64,000 bases of DNA from Atopsyche davidsoni (lineage: Eukaryota > Arthropoda > Insecta > Trichoptera > Hydrobiosidae): positions 8,284,501-8,348,500 of the forward strand of contig JAILWY010000015.1 of NCBI GenBank assembly GCA_022113835.1, in the 5' to 3' direction. The position numbers and the translations under genes are program-made. How positions within the stretch are numbered: position 1 is the stretch's first letter; the number at the start of each line of letters is the position of its first letter. Below, piece by piece: positions 35,901 through 47,175 of the stretch. Below the pieces are notes generated by a model, which saw nothing but the letters and a program-made list of their open reading frames with translations, did no database searches and was not told the DNA's origin.

Positions 35901-38900
35901 ATAACAATGAATACATTATCAGCGATTTTTACGTCCTAAGTAAAATATAAATATAGACAGGTGCATAAAATAAAATTAATAACAGGCATCGCGGTGAGTC
36001 AGGTAGGTTAATACGCAATAGAGTCGATACTTGCCCAAACTAGTCTATAATATGAATTTATGTAGTTTTTCTCCCAGGGTCCGTAGGCAAGTTTTGAATA
36101 TGAAAGGGGGTCCGTAGGCAAGTTTTGAGTATGAAAAGAGGTTCATGGGCAAGTTTTGACTATGAAAGGGGGTCTATGGGCAAGTTTTGACTATGAAAGG
36201 GGGTCCGTAGGCTAGTTTTGACTATGAAAAGGGGTCCGTGGGCCAAAAGAGTTTGAGAGCCACTGATGTAGGTCATCAAGTCAGTTGTGTACCGTCTCCA
36301 GCACGTGCAGCAAATTTGGTTCGTAAAAGGGGGTTCGTAGGCAAGTTTTGACTATGAAAGGGGGTTCATAGGCAAGTTTTGTTTATGAAAAAAAGTCCGT
36401 AGGCAAGTTTTGACTATGAAGGGGGTCCAGGCAAGTTTTGACTATGAAAGGGGGTCCGTAGGCTAGTTTTGACTATGAAAAGGGGTCCGTGGGCCAAAAG
36501 AGTTTGAGAGCCACTGATGTAGGTCATCAAGTCAGTTGTGTACCGTCTCCAGCACGTGCAGCAAATTTGGTTCGTAAAAGGGGGTTCGTAGGCAAGTTTT
36601 GACTATGAAAGGGGGTTCATAGGCAAGTTTTGTTTATGAAAAAAAGTCCGTAGGCAAGTTTTGACTATGAAGGGGGTCCAGGCAAGTATTGACTATGAAA
36701 GGGGGTCCGTAGGCAAGTTTTGAATATGAAAAGGGATCCGTGAGCCAAAAGAGTTTGAGAGCCACTGATGCAGTTCATCAAGTCAGCCGTGTACCGTGTC
36801 CAGCACGTGTGGCACGCGGCACGTGGCGCGGGTGACACGCGGCAGCACGCGAGCCACGGCCCGCCCGCTCTGCACCACGCGCAGGCGCCTGTCGAACATC
36901 AGGTGGAAGGGGAACACCCTGCAGAACGTCGCCGGGCTCACTTTGGGCTCTGCAAATCAATTAAACCACCATATACTCAACCATCAAACCATGCAGCTGA
37001 AAAATCCGCGACCGAGGATTGAAAACATAAAAAATCTACATCCCTGCGGGGTTCCTCCGGATTCTCCGCCAGCCGCGTGTAGGCTAAATTTCAACAAACC
37101 GGATCGAACCTTCCGCGTTTCCCATTGGGTAGCTTACAACGGTACAGATAGTGCCACCTGCTAGAATGTAATCTAGTGCTACTGCAGGTTATATGTACAC
37201 AGTGTTTTAACTTGCCAAGGGAAAGAGTTCCGATTTCATCTATATCCGGCGCCGGGATCCTTTCTGGAGCCGATGTCTCAGTGATGAGGAACTGGACGTG
37301 GTCGCACTCGTCCTTAGTCTTTAATATCTTTATTTCCACTTCAGTGTCGTGCAGTTTGCTGGCTACAGTCTAAAAAATATAATTTGTTCTTTTATTGGAT
37401 ATTTCGTGACAATAATTTATTTAAAAAAATTAAACACTTGAATTGATATTAACTTAAGCGAACTAAAGCTACAAACCTAGTATTTTGCTTCAAAATGAAT
37501 GTTATTTGTAGAAATGAAAGTTCGGATAACCACGAGTGTCGCTCCGCTCGCCTCCGCTAACCACATTTGTTTCTGCTTTTGATTACTGAGAAGCTCAGTG
37601 CCCGATTTTTGGCTTTTGAAAATCAAAATAAAAATAAATAAAATTGGATTATTGCGATACCAATATCAGGACTATTCGATCAACATTGGAGACCTCTTTT
37701 TTTAAAGATATTTTCGCTTAATTGATCTCCTGAACAAATCAAAAGGGAGGTCCCTTAATGTCATGAAGAGAAATCACATGCTGGCGCTCATTATCTGCCA
37801 AAAGATCCACGAGGAGTCATTTTAATATCTCGAGTATCTAAAAGTCAGAGGCCGGCGGCGCCACTTCCTGTGCCACCACTCTCAAGCTCCACAAGTATAT
37901 TGAAGTATTATTATACAGGGTGTCCAAAAAAAGTATCGGGTGAATTTGAATATTGACCGTTATTGCGATATGCTGCGAAAAATTTTGAGCCTAGAGCTGC
38001 AGGAGTTTCAAGGATTCGATTCAAGAACGTGGTTTCAACAAGACACTTGCCATACATCCAATCAATCAATTGAAGCTGTTAACGAATTACTCCCTAATAA
38101 GGTCATTTCACGTAGAGGTAACATCAACTGGCCTCCCAGAAGCCCCGACCTTAGCACTCTTGACTATTTCGTAAGGGGATACCTTAAAAGCAGGGTTTAT
38201 GAGAATAATCCGACGAACCTAACAGGTCAGAAATGGCAGCAATATCGAGGGCTACGTATCAGCGTGTTATCAGCAATCTTCGTTCCAGATTAGAAGAGTT
38301 CCAGCAGCGTAACGGTCACCATTTCAATAATATCATCTTGTAGAAATAATTTTCCATTTGTATTCTTATAATTGACAATAAAAAAAAAAAACTTGATTAC
38401 TAGTAGTTTTTGTTTTACTGAACTAACAAATACCCGATACTCTTTTTGGACACACTGTATTCAAATATATTATTGATTTTTGTGAAGATCGTCTCACAGG
38501 AAGTACGATTTTGCCTATACAGGTTTGATTGATTGTTAATGATTAAGCCATGTAAGCTTGGGGATGTCCCAAGCTTACATGGCCGGCGCATTACTTGATT
38601 AACAAATGTACTTAATCATTATTAAAAATCCTAATCTAAAACTTAAAATTTACGAGAAATGTTATAGGACAGAACCTTAACGATGCCGATGACGATGTGC
38701 TCCAGGCCGGGCCTGTCGGAGTAATAATGCAGGATGAGGTCCCCGCCAGGCTGCTCGGTGCACCGGAAGGACGGCGCGCGCATGCCCGGATACAGAGTGC
38801 CCAGGTGGTCGTGCAGCGCGTCCAGGTTCTGTCGGAATCAATCGACCAATCACTCTCACACTGTCCAACAACACGACCCCCGCTCCGATGGTAAACATGG

Positions 38901-41006
38901 GGAGAAATCCACTCGAGTGCGAAGCACAGCTCACCTGCAGGAAATCTCTTGGAGTAGCTCCAAGCACTTGTAATATTTTATCATATCCAGAATCTTGACA
39001 GAACTCAAAGAACGTTTTTCCAAATAGTTCCAGAATAGCATCTGCCGGGATTTCTAAAAAAAATATATGCAATATAAAAAAATAGGGTACAGAAAAGGAT
39101 TCGCATATACACTACATCCAAATTTACTTGAAAATACCCCAGTAGGATGATATGAGTTAACTCGTAATCTTTTTACTATATCAGCTGGGTATATTTATAA
39201 TATTATTGTATATTAACTGTGATTAGATAAATGTCGTTCAGAAAAAACACTATTGACCAGGTTGATTTAAAAAAGTTACACTTACGGAGTAGGTCCACAG
39301 CGGCGAAAATCAGGTTGTACGTGATCTCATCTTCGTATATCTGCCGCACAAGGAACTGGCCTTCCATTTGCACGTCTGCAGCTTTCCTTTATTTTTTATT
39401 ATAAAATACACGTTAAATTATAATCACATAATATTTCGAACAAAAGGACATGATCTCTCTTCCTTTACAGTTTACGTCGCGTTCACCACCGAATTGATAA
39501 AAGAGTCATAAGTGGCATAAAAGCCATAAATATTTAACCGATCATTTATTTTTTATTGAAATCTTCGAATGGTGGGAATTTTTTTTTCGCATCTTTGGAT
39601 TCGTTAGCATATTCTTCATCAAGTGCCTGTCCTCAGTGGAGGTAGGCGATTATTTCATTGAGCATTTACTCATGCTGAGACATTGTTTATGATTTTCTAG
39701 TGGGTCCCCAGGTCCTTCTATACTGTTAATATATATATACTGTTATGTCTTCTCTCCATTAGGAAGAAGACCGCCGCTTAACAGTGCATAGAGACGCTCC
39801 GAGTCTCAGCATCCACCCCTGACAGACATGGGGTTGTCAGTGGGGGTGGGTTCACCGGGGGGACCTCCAAGCACCTCACACCCCACACCTCACACCCCAC
39901 ACCCCACACCCCACACCCCACACCCCACATCCCTCATCCCTCAACCCTCAACCCTCAACCCTTGCCTGCAGTGGGCGGAAACTGTCACCCGGTGGTGCAG
40001 CACAGAGAATGTACGATATCATTGCATAAGTTAAAACGTAAATTTTAAAAATCAATGCGCGCATTTAACATCTAAATATTTAATATAATTTGTTGATATA
40101 TTGTTTTTATAATAATATACTAGTAATAATAGAATTTGAAAAAAAAATTTCAGGTTGAAATCTTTAAAGTAGTGTGTGAAAAATGGGTATTTTTTAACAT
40201 AACTTTTTAATAAAAACATAGAAATATCGATGTTCTAGAACACGTCGGATTTCGGATAATAAAACATACAATATTAAATTTATTATTAAAAATAATTTCT
40301 ATAAGTTTACTTTGCACAGATCGATACACTGTCGTGGGTTCTTCATAAACCATCGCTTCATGCGTATATTTTAATCATAATAATATTAAATATATATATA
40401 TTTTTAAATTATATTCGAATATCAAGTATAATTAAAATAAAAGTATTTATTTTGCAACTAAACAGGTCGGGTAGATTTAACGATGACGTCATAGGCATAG
40501 CGATGGATCTACGCTTGTGAAGGCTGTATTAGAAGTTTATATGTGATGTATTTAAAAAGAAAATTAAATAAACCTTGATTAATTCAAATTATTTATTTAA
40601 TATATAATTTTTTTAAATAATATAAAATAACTGAATTTTATTATCATGCATTTCTTGAATGAAGTGCACGAGTTGAAAGAATTTCGTTTGTAATTATTAA
40701 ATATTTTAATTTAGTTATTTGTAATATTTAACAATTTCACATACAAATGCTTAAAGCGTAGAACATATTTGAGTTCATTATAACTTTCGCTCTATTTAAA
40801 ACAACAAAAAAAAAAAAACAACATCGTTTGCATATTTCGCGCAACCTACTTGACAGTCTCCCATGTTTCTTCGCCGAAAGTTTTCACCACGAGGAGCTCA
40901 AGGGCGTAGTTTACAAATCCATACTAGAAAAATACAATTCAATCGGTGAAACGACAAAAAAATATTAAAATGCGATCAAAACTGTACCCAATCAAAAACT
41001 CACCAT
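29959..41006 (-). CDS. GUCY1B1 (Gycbeta100B-like): Soluble guanylate cyclase beta-1 subunit
   Basis: Haem-binding subunit of the cytosolic nitric-oxide receptor, which makes cGMP from GTP as a heterodimer with alpha. Minus-strand exons: 41006-41004 (ATG only), 40923-40850, 39386-39286, 39053-38935, 38828-38676, 37369-37216, 36949-36795, 35531-35400, 35242-35160, 35016-34846, 33706-33469, 31901-31764, 31160-31003, 30088-29959. Total 1809 nt, 602 aa (human 619). The H-NOX domain starts [12 protein letters not shown]. The axial ligand His105 is in LDALHDHL, and YxSxR is Y134/S136/R138. The PAS-like and coiled (residues ~345-382) regions precede the catalytic domain. The nucleotide-specifying residues are Glu463 (VETVGD) and Cys531 (PRYCLFGN). 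Oddities: intron 6 seems to be GC-AG; residue 419 is Glu where relatives have Gly (FSGVVEF); introns hold hAT insertions and self-derived tandem repeats. All other junctions are GT-AG with closed phases. Confidence 0.95.
30545..30775 (-). repeat. Dispersed repeat, copy 2 of an inverted pair
   Basis: Inverted partner of 23800-24041, located in the last intron of the cyclase beta gene. The adjoining (AC)n at 30738 and (GT)n at 30784 can pair with each other. Confidence 0.75.
31541..31671 (+). pseudogene. Cyclase-like exon fragment on the opposite strand
   Basis: Within the beta intron between exons 12 and 13 but on plus: a CCCGACAG acceptor, then an open frame reading [13 protein letters not shown], then MVINMLDE and NNLYTTNGE, then a GTATGT donor. 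VTMLFS.I and VINML..LYT are the order of blocks in class III cyclase catalytic domains, but with a shortened and altered middle. Probably a degenerate cyclase exon; coincidence cannot be excluded. Confidence 0.4.
31990..32559 (-). mobile_element. hAT element 1 in cyclase beta intron, with transposase tail
   Basis: Left end CAAGGGTCCCCAAACTTTTT. Minus-strand remnant of a ZBED5/SCAND3-like hAT transposase C-terminus ([18 protein letters not shown], then [13 protein letters not shown]) at 32379-32230. Flanked by TGTTAAAT at 31982-31989 and 32560-32567, a perfect 8-bp target duplication. Confidence 0.85.
32568..33025. mobile_element. hAT element 2, abutting element 1
   Basis: Starts TAGGTTCCCAAAG at 32570 and ends GGGAGCCTATG. 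It is followed by the same octamer TGTTAAAT at 33026-33033, already present at 32560-32567. The ends are inverted (TAGG.TCCCAAA). No transposase frame. Part of the right arm repeats the left arm of element 1 in reverse (GTCTACGAAAAACAGG). Confidence 0.8.
33160..33458. mobile_element. MITE with ~48-bp inverted ends and a tRNA-like core
   Basis: Ends TACTAATATGATTAGGCACA and its reverse complement (33163-33210 and 33405-33455). The core at 33238-33320, read on minus, has GGTTAGTACACCGGCCATGT then GTGGGTTCAAATCCCAC, resembling a tRNA A-box and B-box/T-loop. The cloverleaf is not complete enough to call a tRNA gene; a tRNA-derived SINE fragment inside a MITE is the likeliest reading. Confidence 0.65.
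33680..34800. repeat. Internal duplications beside exon 11 of cyclase beta
   Basis: Three kinds of copied segment. (1) About 130 bp beginning with the 5' edge of exon 11 (33680-33810) recurs at 34014-34143 in the same orientation. (2) A segment starting GGCAGCATATTGCATTCAAA recurs at 33851 and 34690. (3) GTCCGTGACTGCGTCCCAGG recurs at 33995 and 34766. On minus, segments 2 and 3 read as an exon-like piece ([20 protein letters not shown], later [15 protein letters not shown]) that I cannot assign; the 34.7 kb copy has lost its middle. 34140-34680 looks like further transposon-derived DNA. Confidence 0.75.
35724..36265. mobile_element. hAT-type MITE next to exon 8
   Basis: Starts CAGTGCTTCTCAAAGTGG, ends GTTTGAGAGCCACTG. 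Flanked by the identical octamer ATGTAGGT at 35716-35723 and 36266-36273. No transposase. Its right part has expanded into ~30-bp units reading GGTCCGTAGGCAAGTTTTG. A second copy lies at 54382-54803. Confidence 0.88.
36078..36790. repeat. Tandem array mixing MITE tail and cyclase exon 7 edge
   Basis: Short units (AAGTTTTGACTATGAAAGGG type, ~30 bp) lie inside larger ~250-bp units. Each large unit ends with the MITE terminus GAGAGCCACTG and then about 40 bp copied from the 3' edge of exon 7 plus its splice donor (36266-36310, 36514-36558, with the true exon edge at 36768-36820). Confidence 0.85.
37916..38457 (+). mobile_element. Deleted Tc1/mariner-superfamily element
   Basis: Ends CAGGGTGTCCAAAAA and its inverted match TTTTTGGACACACTG, flanked by TA on both sides. 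The plus strand encodes only the C-terminal part of a transposase ([14 protein letters not shown], then [10 protein letters not shown] and [12 protein letters not shown]), with damage later. The N-terminal DNA-binding part and first catalytic Asp are gone, so it depends on a partner for movement. Confidence 0.85.
38547..38583. repeat. Perfect hairpin, 16-bp arms
   Basis: GCCATGTAAGCTTGGG, 5-nt loop, CCCAAGCTTACATGGC. It shares the GCCGGCCATGTAAGC word (read on minus) with the tRNA-like core at 33238-33320. Confidence 0.85.
39866..39961. repeat. CCCCACA / CCCTCAA microsatellite
   Basis: About ten units of a heptamer ACCCCAC changing into CCCTCAA units. It lies in intron 2 of the cyclase beta gene. 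Confidence 0.9.
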
Positions 41007-41199
41007 TTTTGGTATGATTTTCCTTGATTCAGGTAAATGTTTTGAAAACCGAAAAAAATCACATATCAATGAAAAAACAAAATAGCCTTTTTTTTTTTTT
41101 TTTTTTTTTTTTTTCTTTCGTAAACGTATATATATTTATATATATATTTATTTATTTATTATTTTTTTTTATATTTTGTATTTATTGTTTGCAAACAAA

Positions 41200-41350
41200 G
41201 TGGGCCGCGAGAGCGTCGGGCTCAGCCGAGACGCGAACCGTTCCGGTGCTGTGCGGGTTGCCGACTGCCCGGCGGCAGGCGCGGGCAGGGGCTGAGGGGC
41301 TGCGCGGGCCGCCCCGGAGGGTGCGCAGAACCGCCCCCGGGGGGTTCAGC
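41200..41350. other. GC-rich island upstream of cyclase beta
   Basis: About 150 bp of strongly GC-rich, CpG-bearing sequence in an AT-rich surround, starting about 200 bp upstream of the ATG exon. It could be part of the 5' UTR or promoter. The open frame across it (41024-41353) runs through poly-T and is not credible. Confidence 0.4.
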
Positions 41351-44300
41351 TAACCGCAAAACTCTATATTTATATATTACATATTAAAATACATTATTTT
41401 TCCTTTACATTTCCAAAAAAAAAAAAACAAAACGCTATTGCATTCGTATAAAAACGACTACTGTAAAAGTGTCGATATTCATTCAACAAAATAGCAATAT
41501 TTTAAAACTACTTTCATTTGGGTATAAATAAAATTACTGCTATTCAAATTTTCGTTATCAATCGAAAAATAAATCGTTAAATATAACCACCCTCTGACGA
41601 TACGTGTTAAAGAGACGATATACATCCATCTCTCTCGGCGAAGCCTTACATCCGACCCACTGCCACACATTTTGTACCCCGGACAAGACAGAGAAGGCCG
41701 ACTGTTTGTCTGTAACAGATAGTCGTCTCTGTCGCACCCTAGGGTTGAACATTTGCAGTGCCAAAAGACAGACGGCTCTGTCAAAAACTTTCATAAATTA
41801 AATTATGAATATGCGTCATAGTATATAATTCGAGCTGAAAATTTATTGCTGATACGCTTAATCCAAAAATAACGAAGGTGAGATCGCAAGGAAGTGTTGA
41901 AGCAAAAGTTGAACGCATTAAGTATTAAATTTTGAAAAAGAGAAAATGCTGTGGCAGATTTTGAATATTTTATATTTACACACACACGTATATATACATA
42001 TATTTATACATCCTACATATAGTTTGGAGTTTTCCGGTTTGGTTGGCGAGAGATGAGACGCGCGCCGAGGGATGAGTCCCGGCCAGCGTGCGAGCCGCTG
42101 CCAATCAATACTGACTGTGTTTCATCATTATTGTTACTTCGGATAACTTACTTATTATAAAAAAAATATATTTTTAGCAAGAGCCATAATTGAATACCTG
42201 AACCATTACTTTAAATAGGTATTGAGTGATATGAAAGTACGCAGGCAAAATCATAAAAACAATAAGTTAACTTTCAATAAACCAATTTTTATTGGTTAAG
42301 TTATTTTTGAAAATATTTTACATAATATTTCAAAAAAATATCAGTTGCATATTTAAAACGGTGAGATTAAAATGCAATTATTTAAGTAACTATATTTTAT
42401 CCTGCTCCAATTGTAGAATTTTAGAACATACAGTTCACTTTACAAGATGGTAATGTTTTTAAAAAAAAAATTACTGTGTTTCTTTTGAAAAACTCTATCA
42501 TATGAATTTATACTAAATATATATATATATACCGTACTGATGGGACAATTTTTTAATCTTTACGTTCTTAAAATGAGTTCTCGATATTGATAAAACATTA
42601 AACCGAACATTAAAAACCTTTTCGGTACCGAGGCTTATAAAGCTAGATAAATTTTACTTTAAAGCGATTAAGATGTTCCGGTGTGGTGCCCGTTTTACAA
42701 TTTCTAGCACGTTAGAACCTTAGATCAAACTTTTTTATTTTTTAAATTTATTGCTTATGCAACAAATATACAATATGTATAACATTAACATATATTTATG
42801 TTAGTAAATCACACATCTCGAATATTCCATAGCATACCGTTATAGTACAGATAAAAACGAGATAATCATGCAAGGCAGTTAACATTTAAAAAATCTATAT
42901 TTTTAACAGAGAGTACTTGGTGAAATTGCAGTTTAATATTTTAAATATAATACTCTCTAGCTCAGCCAACATGAAAGCTTGGCGAAACCGGTCACCAATA
43001 AAAATTAACACGTGAAAAAATCCCTCAAGTATTTTTTTTTAAATATTTATTTTTAAAAACAAAATTAATTGTTTAATGAGAATTTTTTTTCATATCATAT
43101 CACTAACCGCAAATATTCCCAGTTATTTCGCTGATCGGCTCCGGCTGAAGTCCTCCTCGTGTTGTATTATACGATCGCAAAAAAATATTCAAACGCAAAT
43201 GAAAGAGTCCATACAAAGTTAGCAACTTACGGCCAATCCAATTTAGCTCAGTGGAGCCGGCTGCATTGCAATCTTCCTCAACTCTACGGGTCGTTTTCAT
43301 ATTCGAAAATAAATTTTGACTTCAAATTGGATTCTGGTTATTAGAAACGAGACGAGTTTTATGAACTAGGATTATTACTTATAAATTCGTTTATCTAATA
43401 AAATATGAACACACACACATATATGTATATATATTTATAAATAAATAATCAATATTTTTGACAGAGAGTACTTGGTGGAATTTCATTTTAATATTTTAAA
43501 TAAAATACTGAGTGATTTTTCCACACCATGTTTCCACGATGTTTTCAACTAACTTGAATAAAAATCACTGAAATATAAGCTAAATTTAATTGCATACACC
43601 CGGCTTCTAACGATCGAGACATTGTTCGTGGTTCATTCTTATATTTTAGTTTTCCCTGGGTAAGTGTCTCGGTCTCTTGCTAATTCAATTCGTTTTCCAG
43701 AAGATTATTTTCGGAACAGCTTCTCCTTTTTTTTAGAATATATAAACCTTCCTTCGAGCGCAGACAAGAAGGGTAATACGGGAAATGTTCCTTCTTGACA
43801 AACAACGATGACGCAATATGGGGATATTGCACCGATTGAACACGAGTATCTTTTGTTAGATATTTCGTTTATTAAAGATACTATGAAATAACTAAAAAAA
43901 ATTAATTAAAAAAATCATAAAACATGGAAACTCGGGTGAGAGTAATTTGAGAGCATTTGCGGGGGTCGAAACGGCCGTCCACCTGCGCTATTTACCTGTA
44001 CACGTCGTGGATTAAATTAAATTTTGTAATAGAGAGTCATAAAAAAATATACAATGAAATGTGGATAATTTATTTTAAATATAAAAATCAACTTACGGTT
44101 AGCTATGGATATAAGAAATTGCTATCTAATGTTCCCCCGATACCGGTTCTCCTTTATACTTATTTGAATGCTTCCAGTTCATTTATTAATAATAAAATAG
44201 GAATATTTTTTCTATATTCTATGGACTTGAGTAAGCTTAAGATTTATATACTATATAGAATGAGTAAATCGTGTGCAGAGGAGCGAACGCGCCGCCCGGG

Positions 44301-46140
44301 CAAAGGCCCTCGGATAACAGACCGTATGCTTGCTTATGTATACGAAATAAAGATTATGATATAAATAATTATATAAATATATAGTTTAAGTTAGTTAGTC
44401 AGAGCTAGTTTATATATCTACCTAAGGCAGCGATATCCGTGTGCCAAGTTATTATAAAAAGTGTAAAGTTGTAATGAAAAAGTCAGATATAAAGTGCATG
44501 AAAAATGAAATAATACAGTCCGCTATTATTCACGAACCCTTTGGCGAACTCTTAAGCTCATCTCTGAAGAAGAATATACTTAGCCAGCAGTGTTTCCACA
44601 AAATATAAAACATCATTAAATATTTCTACACGCTTTTATACACAGATGGTCGTTTTTCAGCCCTCCACAGGTCGTTTTGGGCGTATCCAGGGACGGTTAC
44701 CACGGGAATATCGTGAGGTGTTTGCTCAAATCACGCAACCCTGAGCTTTGAAACAATTAGACTGAACTTTGAGGCGTTAGACGGAACGTATTTATCAAAA
44801 GTCGTTTGATGTTCGCCGTGCTGGGACTCGAGGTCTTTCCGGAAGCTTCAAGCTTGTCGAAAAGACGAAATCAGGGGTACAGGGATATAATGTGACCGTA
44901 AAAGCTCGAAAGCTCTCTTCTTCGAAAAAAACACCGTTGTCTCTGCTAAAGTCGGTTTTTTATACATATTATTTTTTATACAAAAAATATTCAGGGAATA
45001 AGTAAATTTCATTGGGAAAAAGGATTAAGGAATCGAGTTAGGGAGCTGGAGACTGCAGACCAGGAGTCGATTGGATTTGATACATCCCCATTCTCTACCA
45101 GCCTGCATAACGAAGTTACGGGTCTCGACCCTGGTAGGGAGGGACTCGGGACCGGATAACTTGTTTTAAAATAGACGGTTCAAACAATGTTCATAATTTA
45201 TTCACGGGAAGTGAACCGCGTCTTTGGGATCTATCAAAATTTAAAAAAAAATGCTCGTATTCAGACGCGCGCAGACAAAAATGCCCTTTGAATAAAATAC
45301 TTGAGTGATTTTTCCACATATTAACATTATCAAACTGAGACTCGGTTTGATAATGCCAATGTGAAAGGTTGGCGAAACGCGAAAGGTTGGCGTCGGCTGG
45401 GACCGAGCGGTTGTCTATTCAGATTGACAGGTAATAGATTTAAGTAAATTCGAGTTATCCGGTGTAAATAAAGGGACGGACCTGAAGGAGGTTTGATCAT
45501 TTCGGTTCAGCCGCACCCTCGGACCAAAGAAGATTTTCATTTCTAATGGTCAATTTGATCTGTTTTTCGGTCACGTATATTCTAAATACTGAATCTAATT
45601 TTTTTTAGCAAGCATTTAAAATTGAAAATATCGCAAACTAAAAAATGTTTCTCTGCTTCTGCTCTCACGCGTTTAGGGTGTATACCGTTTAATTAAAAAT
45701 GAACAGTTACCGTTGCTTTTATCGAGAATGAGATACTTCAATGTCACCACGAGGTAAGTAAAATAAAAATATTTACTGCGTCCCTTTAATTAATTTGGCT
45801 TTAATGCTTTCGCCAACACAATCAAATTTGAGCGCGGTCTTACATACTAAAACAACAAATAAAATGCTGTTTAGATCGTTCGGTCGAAAGGTTTTATATA
45901 TTTCTTGTAGAGCAACACCATTCACGCTGCTATTGAAGCGGTCATAAAAAAGAATTGATCATTAAAGATTATACACGAGTACACAGCTTGGAGGCAGAGG
46001 ATCGAGATTCTTCGCTGATGCGTCACTCTTGGAGTGGCTCCGAGCTGGTGCGAGGATTCGATCTATTAGGTCTATAACTTAAAAACCGAAATTCGATACT
46101 AGATGCCAATACTTGTGTATGCGCTATAGCAAATTATTAA
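41351..46140. other. Spacer upstream of cyclase beta
   Basis: No supported gene. It contains copies of a repeat with words GACAGAGAGTACTTGGTG and GTGAGATTTTTCCAC-like sequence (42900-43030, 43455-43530, 45285-45390), often next to TTGGCGAAACCGG. The same repeat recurs at 60.6-61.1 kb. A hairpin ATTATCAAAC / GTTTGATAAT lies at 45326-45354. The 135-codon frame at 43957-44364 has no coding signature. Confidence 0.4.
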
Positions 46141-46143
46141 TAT

Positions 46144-47175
46144 ATATGTGACATTTTGAAGCTCTATTCATAAGCTGTCAAAATCAGTCAACAGTGTTTG
46201 ATTTACTTGGCGCGTCATATGGTGAGTCACTTTTTTGCTAAGAAAACTGCAGCCGAAAGTCATTGTTTGCTCATGGGATTGTATCGCGAACATGTTCTTG
46301 CGAAAACACAGTGTTTTGAGAGGTTTCAACGTTTTAAAAGTGGCGATTTCGACATCAAAGAAAAAAACGGCGTGGACAGTCGTAAAAGTTTGAAGATGAA
46401 GAATTGGAAGCGTTTCTCGATCAAGACTCGTGTCAAACACAAGAAGAGCTTGCGGAATCATCGGGCCTGACTCAAGCAGCCATTTCCAAGCGCCTAAAAG
46501 CATTGGGATTTATCATGAAGCAAGGAAATTGGGTGCTATACGAGTTGAACCCGAGACACGTGGAAAGGCGATTTTGCATGTCTGAAATTCTGCTCGAGCG
46601 TCACAAAAAGAAGCCGTTTTTGCAAGGAATAGTTACTGGCGACGAAGAATAGATTCATTTAGACAACCCGAAGAGCAAAAAAACGTATTTGAAGCCCGTC
46701 CAACCAGCCAAATCGACACCGAAGATTCACGCTTCCAAGATAATGCTCTGTATTTGGTGGGACCAGAAAAGAGTTGTGTATTATGAGCTTTTAAATCCGG
46801 GTGAAACCATTACTGGAGAGGTGTACCAACAACATCTGATTCGTTAAAAGAGAGCATTAAAGGAAAATCAGCCAGAATGGGAGACCAGACACGAGACATT
46901 GATTTTCCAACATGACAATGCTCGTCCACATGTTTCTCAATCCGTTAAAAACCACTTAGAAAATAGCGTATGGGAAGTTCTGCCCCACCAGTCATATAGT
47001 CCAAACATGGCGCCCTCTGACTACTTTTTGTTTCGTTCGATGCAGAATGCACTTTCCGGAATATGCTTCACATCAGTCCGAGGTATCAAAAAATTGGGTC
47101 GATTCGTTCTTTGGTTCAAAACACGACCGGTTTATTTTGGGATGGACAATACTTTGAATAACATTATTGTACAAA
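46144..47175 (+). pseudogene. Mariner transposase, nearly full length but broken
   Basis: The plus strand shows the mariner order: KKTAAESHCLL and FKSGDFDIKEK in the N-terminal helix-turn-helix region; HVERRFCMSEILLERH; VTGDEE followed by a TAG where Trp is expected; HASKIMLCIWWDQK; a TAA after QQHLIR; then FQHDNARPHV and MAPSDYFLF. The second and third catalytic Asp codons (46914 and 47019) are 35 codons apart, giving the mariner D34D spacing. Two stops and at least one frameshift early on make it inactive. The C-terminus ends with a WDGQYFE-like block and stop near 47160, and that tail continues into the adjacent tandem array. Confidence 0.9.

Noticed and set aside
43957..44364. 135-codon plus-strand open frame
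   Set aside because: AT-driven composition (Ile, Tyr, Lys, Asn), no recognisable motif, no splice context and repeats around it; likely chance.
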